Assembly: GCA_003142095.1 (NCBI GenBank)
Contig: PLON01000072.1
Span: 64,480-124,590 of the forward strand
Direction: 5' to 3'
DNA: 60,111 nucleotides
From: Acidimicrobiaceae bacterium
Lineage (GTDB): Bacteria; Actinomycetota; Acidimicrobiia; Acidimicrobiales; RAAP-2
The notes beneath the pieces were generated by a model. It searched no databases. It saw nothing but the letters and a program-made list of their open reading frames with translations, and was not told the origin of the DNA. Each line of letters starts with the position of its first letter. Position 1 is the first letter of the stretch. Of the stretch, positions 57,365-60,111 are shown piece by piece. Position numbers and translations under genes: made by a program.

Positions 57365-58000
57365 GTGACGGCACCCTCGACGACGACCATCCTCTTTGTT
57401 AGACACGGCACCACCGCAACCACGGGATCCGTATTGCCCGGGCGCGCGCCGGGACTGCATCTGTCCGAACGCGGGATCGAACAGGCGACGGCGCTCGCCG
57501 AACGCCTGAAGGATCTCAGTCGCAAACCGACCGCGCTCTACGTCTCACCACTCGAGAGGGCGAGAGAAACGGCCGCGCCCATCGCGAAGGCCCTGCGACT
57601 GCGTCCCGTCGTGGACAAAGGGCTCCTCGAATGCGACTTCGGACTCTGGACGGGAAAGCGTCTCGCGACGCTCGCGCGGCGCGCTGAGTGGCGCGCTGTC
57701 CAGCACGCGCCAAGCACGTTCCGCTTCCCCGAGGGCGAGTCGTTCAGCGAAATGCAACTACGCATGTGGGAGGCGGTGACGAAGATCGTGAAGCGACATC
57801 GCAATCGCACGGTCATCGTCGTCAGCCACGCCGATCCCATCAAGGCCGCCGTCACCTACGCCCAGGGAGTACCGCTCGATCTCTTTCAGCGTACGGTCAT
57901 CTCGCCGTGTTCGCTGAGCGCCGTGGCCTTTACCGGCGGCACGCCAGTTGTGCTCTGTGTCAACAACACCGGATCGCTGAAAGACCTCAGTCCGTCATGA
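57365..58000 (+). CDS. Histidine phosphatase family protein (MSMEG_4193 type)
   Basis: The 211-residue phosphoglycerate-mutase-fold protein carries the catalytic LFVRHGTTATTG (RHG), the second Arg in YVSPLERARETA, the Glu in GLLECDFGLWTG and His in VVSHADPIKAAVTY. It matches the MSMEG_4193 group that pairs with DUF3090 and SCO1664 genes in Actinobacteria. It may act as phosphatase or mutase on an unknown sugar phosphate. GTG 57365 has no clear ribosome site but sits 7 bases after the preceding stop. Confidence 0.88.
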   Translation: MTAPSTTTILFVRHGTTATTGSVLPGRAPGLHLSERGIEQATALAERLKDLSRKPTALYVSPLERARETAAPIAKALRLRPVVDKGLLECDFGLWTGKRLATLARRAEWRAVQHAPSTFRFPEGESFSEMQLRMWEAVTKIVKRHRNRTVIVVSHADPIKAAVTYAQGVPLDLFQRTVISPCSLSAVAFTGGTPVVLCVNNTGSLKDLSPS

Positions 58001-58476
58001 ACTACGTCTTTTCGAACCCCGACAAGATCATGGTCGGCGTGCGTGGCGAGGTCGGCAATCGGCTCTTTCTGCTGCAAGTACGCGAAGGTCGACGCCTCGT
58101 CATCGTCAAATGCGAAAAAATCCAGCTCGCGGCCCTCGCCGAATGGATCAGTCAAGTGATGCTCGAACTCGGCCGGCCCGGACACCTGCCCGACGACTTC
58201 TCCCTCGAGCCCGAATACGAGAGCGACTTTGTTGCCGGCGACATCGCGGTGTCGATTGACGAAGAGGCCCAAGCCATCGACGTCACTATTGAGTCCATCG
58301 AAGAAGATTCGACGCTAACCCTGCGCCTTACCAAAGAGTGGGCCGGCGGTCTCGCGATCGCCATCGTGCGGCTCGTCGAAGCGGGCCGACCACTCTGTCC
58401 GCTCTGTGGCGGGCCACTCGACCCGAAGGGCCACGACTGTCCGCGCACGAACGGCCACCGCGCGCCGATCCGCTAG
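57997..58476 (+). CDS. DUF3090-family protein (TIGR03847 type)
   Basis: A 159-residue protein of the actinobacterial DUF3090 family, with FSNPDKIMVGVRGEVGNRLF at the start, RLVIVKCEKIQLAALAEWIS and a C-terminal zinc-ribbon-like CPLCGGPLDPKGHDCPR. ATG 57997 overlaps the phosphatase stop by 4 bases. Function is unknown; the fixed trio with the phosphatase and the SCO1664-type gene suggests one shared process. Confidence 0.9.
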   Translation: MNYVFSNPDKIMVGVRGEVGNRLFLLQVREGRRLVIVKCEKIQLAALAEWISQVMLELGRPGHLPDDFSLEPEYESDFVAGDIAVSIDEEAQAIDVTIESIEEDSTLTLRLTKEWAGGLAIAIVRLVEAGRPLCPLCGGPLDPKGHDCPRTNGHRAPIR

Positions 58477-58478
58477 CC

Positions 58479-59186
58479 GTGACGCGCGACGAACAGCGCA
58501 CGCTGTTAACGAACGGCGAGATCAAGGTCGAAGGTCGCGTCGCCGGATCCTCCAACCACGCTCTGTTGGTTTCAGTGACCCTCGACGACGTCAGCGCTCT
58601 CGCCTGCTACAAGTCCGAAGCCGGCGAACGGCCCCTCTGGGACTTTCCCGACGGCCTTTGGCGACGTGAAGTGGCGGCCTACGAACTCGACGTGCAACTC
58701 GGCACCGATCTCGTGCCAACGACGATCGCGCGCGACGACGCCCCCTTCGGGCCAGGTTCCCTGCAGTGGTGGGTTGACGACAATCAAGAGGACCACTACT
58801 TCACGTTGCGCGAGCGACCCGAGTTCCATGACTGGTTCGCCCGTCTCGCCGCCTTTGACGTGGTGGCCAACAACGCCGACCGCAAAGCTGGCCACGTCCT
58901 CTACGACGACACGCGGCTCTGGGCGATCGATAACGGTCTGTGTTTTCACGAAGAGGACAAACTTCGAACGGTTATCTGGGAGTACGCCGGCTTGGCCGTT
59001 GAGACGCATCTGCTGGAGCGAATTAAGCGTTTCTCGAACGGCGAGGTCGGAGACGTCGCTACCTGGCTCAACCCGAGCGAACTCGCCCTGGCCCAGTTAC
59101 GCGCCCACGGACTCGTGGAGAACGCTCTCTACCCCGAGCCCGACGAGACGTCGGACTGGCCGCCCTACCCCTGGCCGCTGATCTGA
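58479..59186 (+). CDS. SCO1664-family protein (kinase-like fold)
   Basis: The 235-residue protein fits the actinobacterial SCO1664 family of PI3/4-kinase-like fold, with VSALACYKSEAGERPLWDFP (20 residues, Lys), VAAYELDVQLGTDLVP, FDVVANNADRKAGHVLYD (kinase-like HxDxxxxN/D region as NNADRK) and LWAIDNGLCFHEEDKLRT. GTG 58479 lies 2 bases after the DUF3090 stop. The 3' end overlaps the convergent MFS gene by 22 bases. In Streptomyces the next gene is the mycothiol ligase mshC; it is not seen here. Confidence 0.88.
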   Translation: MTRDEQRTLLTNGEIKVEGRVAGSSNHALLVSVTLDDVSALACYKSEAGERPLWDFPDGLWRREVAAYELDVQLGTDLVPTTIARDDAPFGPGSLQWWVDDNQEDHYFTLRERPEFHDWFARLAAFDVVANNADRKAGHVLYDDTRLWAIDNGLCFHEEDKLRTVIWEYAGLAVETHLLERIKRFSNGEVGDVATWLNPSELALAQLRAHGLVENALYPEPDETSDWPPYPWPLI

Positions 59187-60111
59187 GTCGCCGCGACCAA
59201 TGCGGGCTCCGTCACCGTGGCGCCCGATTCCAGCATGAAGAGACTCACGATCGCGCCGAGTCCGAAGAATCCGGCGGCCCACCAGAAGGCGACCGAGTAG
59301 CCGTGCACGGTCGCGAGCGTCGCACGGAGAGAGGTTGGTTTCGCACCACTGTGCAGTGCTCGCATGGTGACCGTGACGGCGATGGTGTTGAGTAGGGCCG
59401 TTCCAATCGAGCCGCCGATCTGCTGACTGGTGTTCACAATCGCCGACGCCGCACCCGCGTCGCGAGGGCGCACGCCGGCCGTCGCGCTCGCGATCGCCGG
59501 AGCGAAGATGAGCCCGAGTCCGAGCCCCGTCACGACGAGTCCCGGCAGCACGTGACCCCAATAGTCCGAATAGGTCGTCACGCGGGTGAAGAGCACCATG
59601 CCCATGGTGGCGAGTGCCATGCCAGTTGGCACGAGCGGGCGCGGGCCCGTGCGCGCGAGCAGTCGAGCACTCGCAAATCCTGCCGACAACGTGATGGCGA
59701 GCACCAAGGGCATAAAGGCGAGGCCCGTGCGTAGCGGTGAGAAGCCGAGCGTCTCTTCGAGGTAGTACGCAAGTAAGAGGAAGACGGCGTAGACGCCCAT
59801 GGTGGTGAGTAGCAAAGCGATCAGTGACCCGGCCCGCGTACGACTCTCCACAATGCGCAGCGGCAAGAGAGGGTGATCGCTGCGGCGCTGCGACCAGACG
59901 AAAAGAGCGAGGACGCCAACGCCGAGCACGATTGATCCCCACGTTCCCACGTTCGTCCAACTCGACATCCAGGCGTGGCTAAAGCCGTAGACGATGAAGA
60001 AGAGCCCCGCGCTGCCGAGCACAGTGCCCGGAACATCGAGACGAGTGTGGTGTTCGCTGCGCCCGCCATGGACGAAGAGCGCGACCCCTACAAGTGCAAT
60101 GGCGGCGAAGA
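59165..60111 (-). CDS. MFS transporter, DHA2-like (5' end beyond the window)
   Basis: About 315 C-terminal residues of a major-facilitator transporter. From the right edge it reads FAAIALVGVALFVHGGRSEH and continues through TRLDVPGTVLGSAGLFF, RTGLAFMPLVLAITLSAG, ASARLLARTGPRPLVPTGMA (20 residues) and GAASAIVNTSQQIGGSIGTA (20 residues). Around nine hydrophobic helices are present. The RLDVPG motif and the TSQQIGGSIG signature are typical of 14-helix drug/proton antiporters. The start and first helices lie off the window, so it cannot be judged intact. It overlaps the SCO1664-type stop by 22 bases. Confidence 0.9.
   Translation of the reverse strand, partial: FAAIALVGVALFVHGGRSEHHTRLDVPGTVLGSAGLFFIVYGFSHAWMSSWTNVGTWGSIVLGVGVLALFVWSQRRSDHPLLPLRIVESRTRAGSLIALLLTTMGVYAVFLLLAYYLEETLGFSPLRTGLAFMPLVLAITLSAGFASARLLARTGPRPLVPTGMALATMGMVLFTRVTTYSDYWGHVLPGLVVTGLGLGLIFAPAIASATAGVRPRDAGAASAIVNTSQQIGGSIGTALLNTIAVTVTMRALHSGAKPTSLRATLATVHGYSVAFWWAAGFFGLGAIVSLFMLESGATVTEPALVAATQISGQG

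Overview
This is a 60.1-kb piece of a high-G+C Gram-positive chromosome (Actinomycetota, most likely an Acidimicrobiia-like lineage; the class is an inference). It holds the actinobacterial block lysA-hom-thrC-rho-rpmE-prfA-prmC-sua5 ... wecA-atpI-atpBEFHAGDC ... murA, seen in nearly the same order in Mycobacterium. It also holds a mycofactocin locus and the trio MSMEG_4193-type phosphatase / DUF3090 / SCO1664, which is otherwise known from Actinobacteria. I see no phage, insertion sequence, CRISPR array or rRNA; there is one tRNA-Arg(CCG).

Layout. 1-2015: the start of murA, diverging from glpX across a perfect inverted repeat, then a broken Fic/Doc-type toxin remnant and a CBS-domain protein. 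2016-12450 (minus): rpiB, glyA, a WecA-type sugar-phosphate transferase, a small AtpZ-like protein, AtpI and the complete F1Fo ATP synthase operon. 12562-19448 (plus): a tightly overlapped operon for carboxylation and hydration of a branched or terpenoid acyl-CoA (carboxylase beta and alpha, AtuA-like protein, TIGR03084-type protein, enoyl-CoA hydratase). 19445-27693 (minus): sua5, prmC, prfA, rpmE, rho, thrC, hom, lysA. 27766-34052: tRNA-Arg, a secreted CHAP/SH3 protein, a TetR regulator, pyruvate kinase, a cysteine-synthase-like enzyme and homospermidine synthase.

34134-42619 is the redox-cofactor region. mftA-mftB-mftC-mftD and a mycofactocin-type SDR run leftward, mftF runs divergently, and an NDMA-dependent-type alcohol dehydrogenase lies a few kb further right. 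The 35-residue mftA precursor is a small gene that is easy to miss. No mftE peptidase is present in the window. 42684-49622: argS, aconitase, a SulP transporter and a PIG-L deacetylase. 49619-54746: a DEAD-box helicase, a second radical SAM/SPASM protein, a flavin-binding split-barrel protein overlapping a large nitronate-monooxygenase-like protein, and Bcp. 54743-60111: DedA, an Fpg/Nei-like glycosylase with an altered zinc finger, an FrhB-like iron-sulfur flavoprotein, the phosphatase/DUF3090/SCO1664 trio and a truncated MFS transporter.

The genome is compact. Co-directional genes usually overlap by 4 bases (ATGA or GTGA). Three convergent pairs interlock their stop codons in a shared YTAR tetranucleotide, and other convergent pairs leave 0 to about 40 bases, so little room exists for intrinsic terminators. 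Many genes start with GTG, and at least two appear leaderless.
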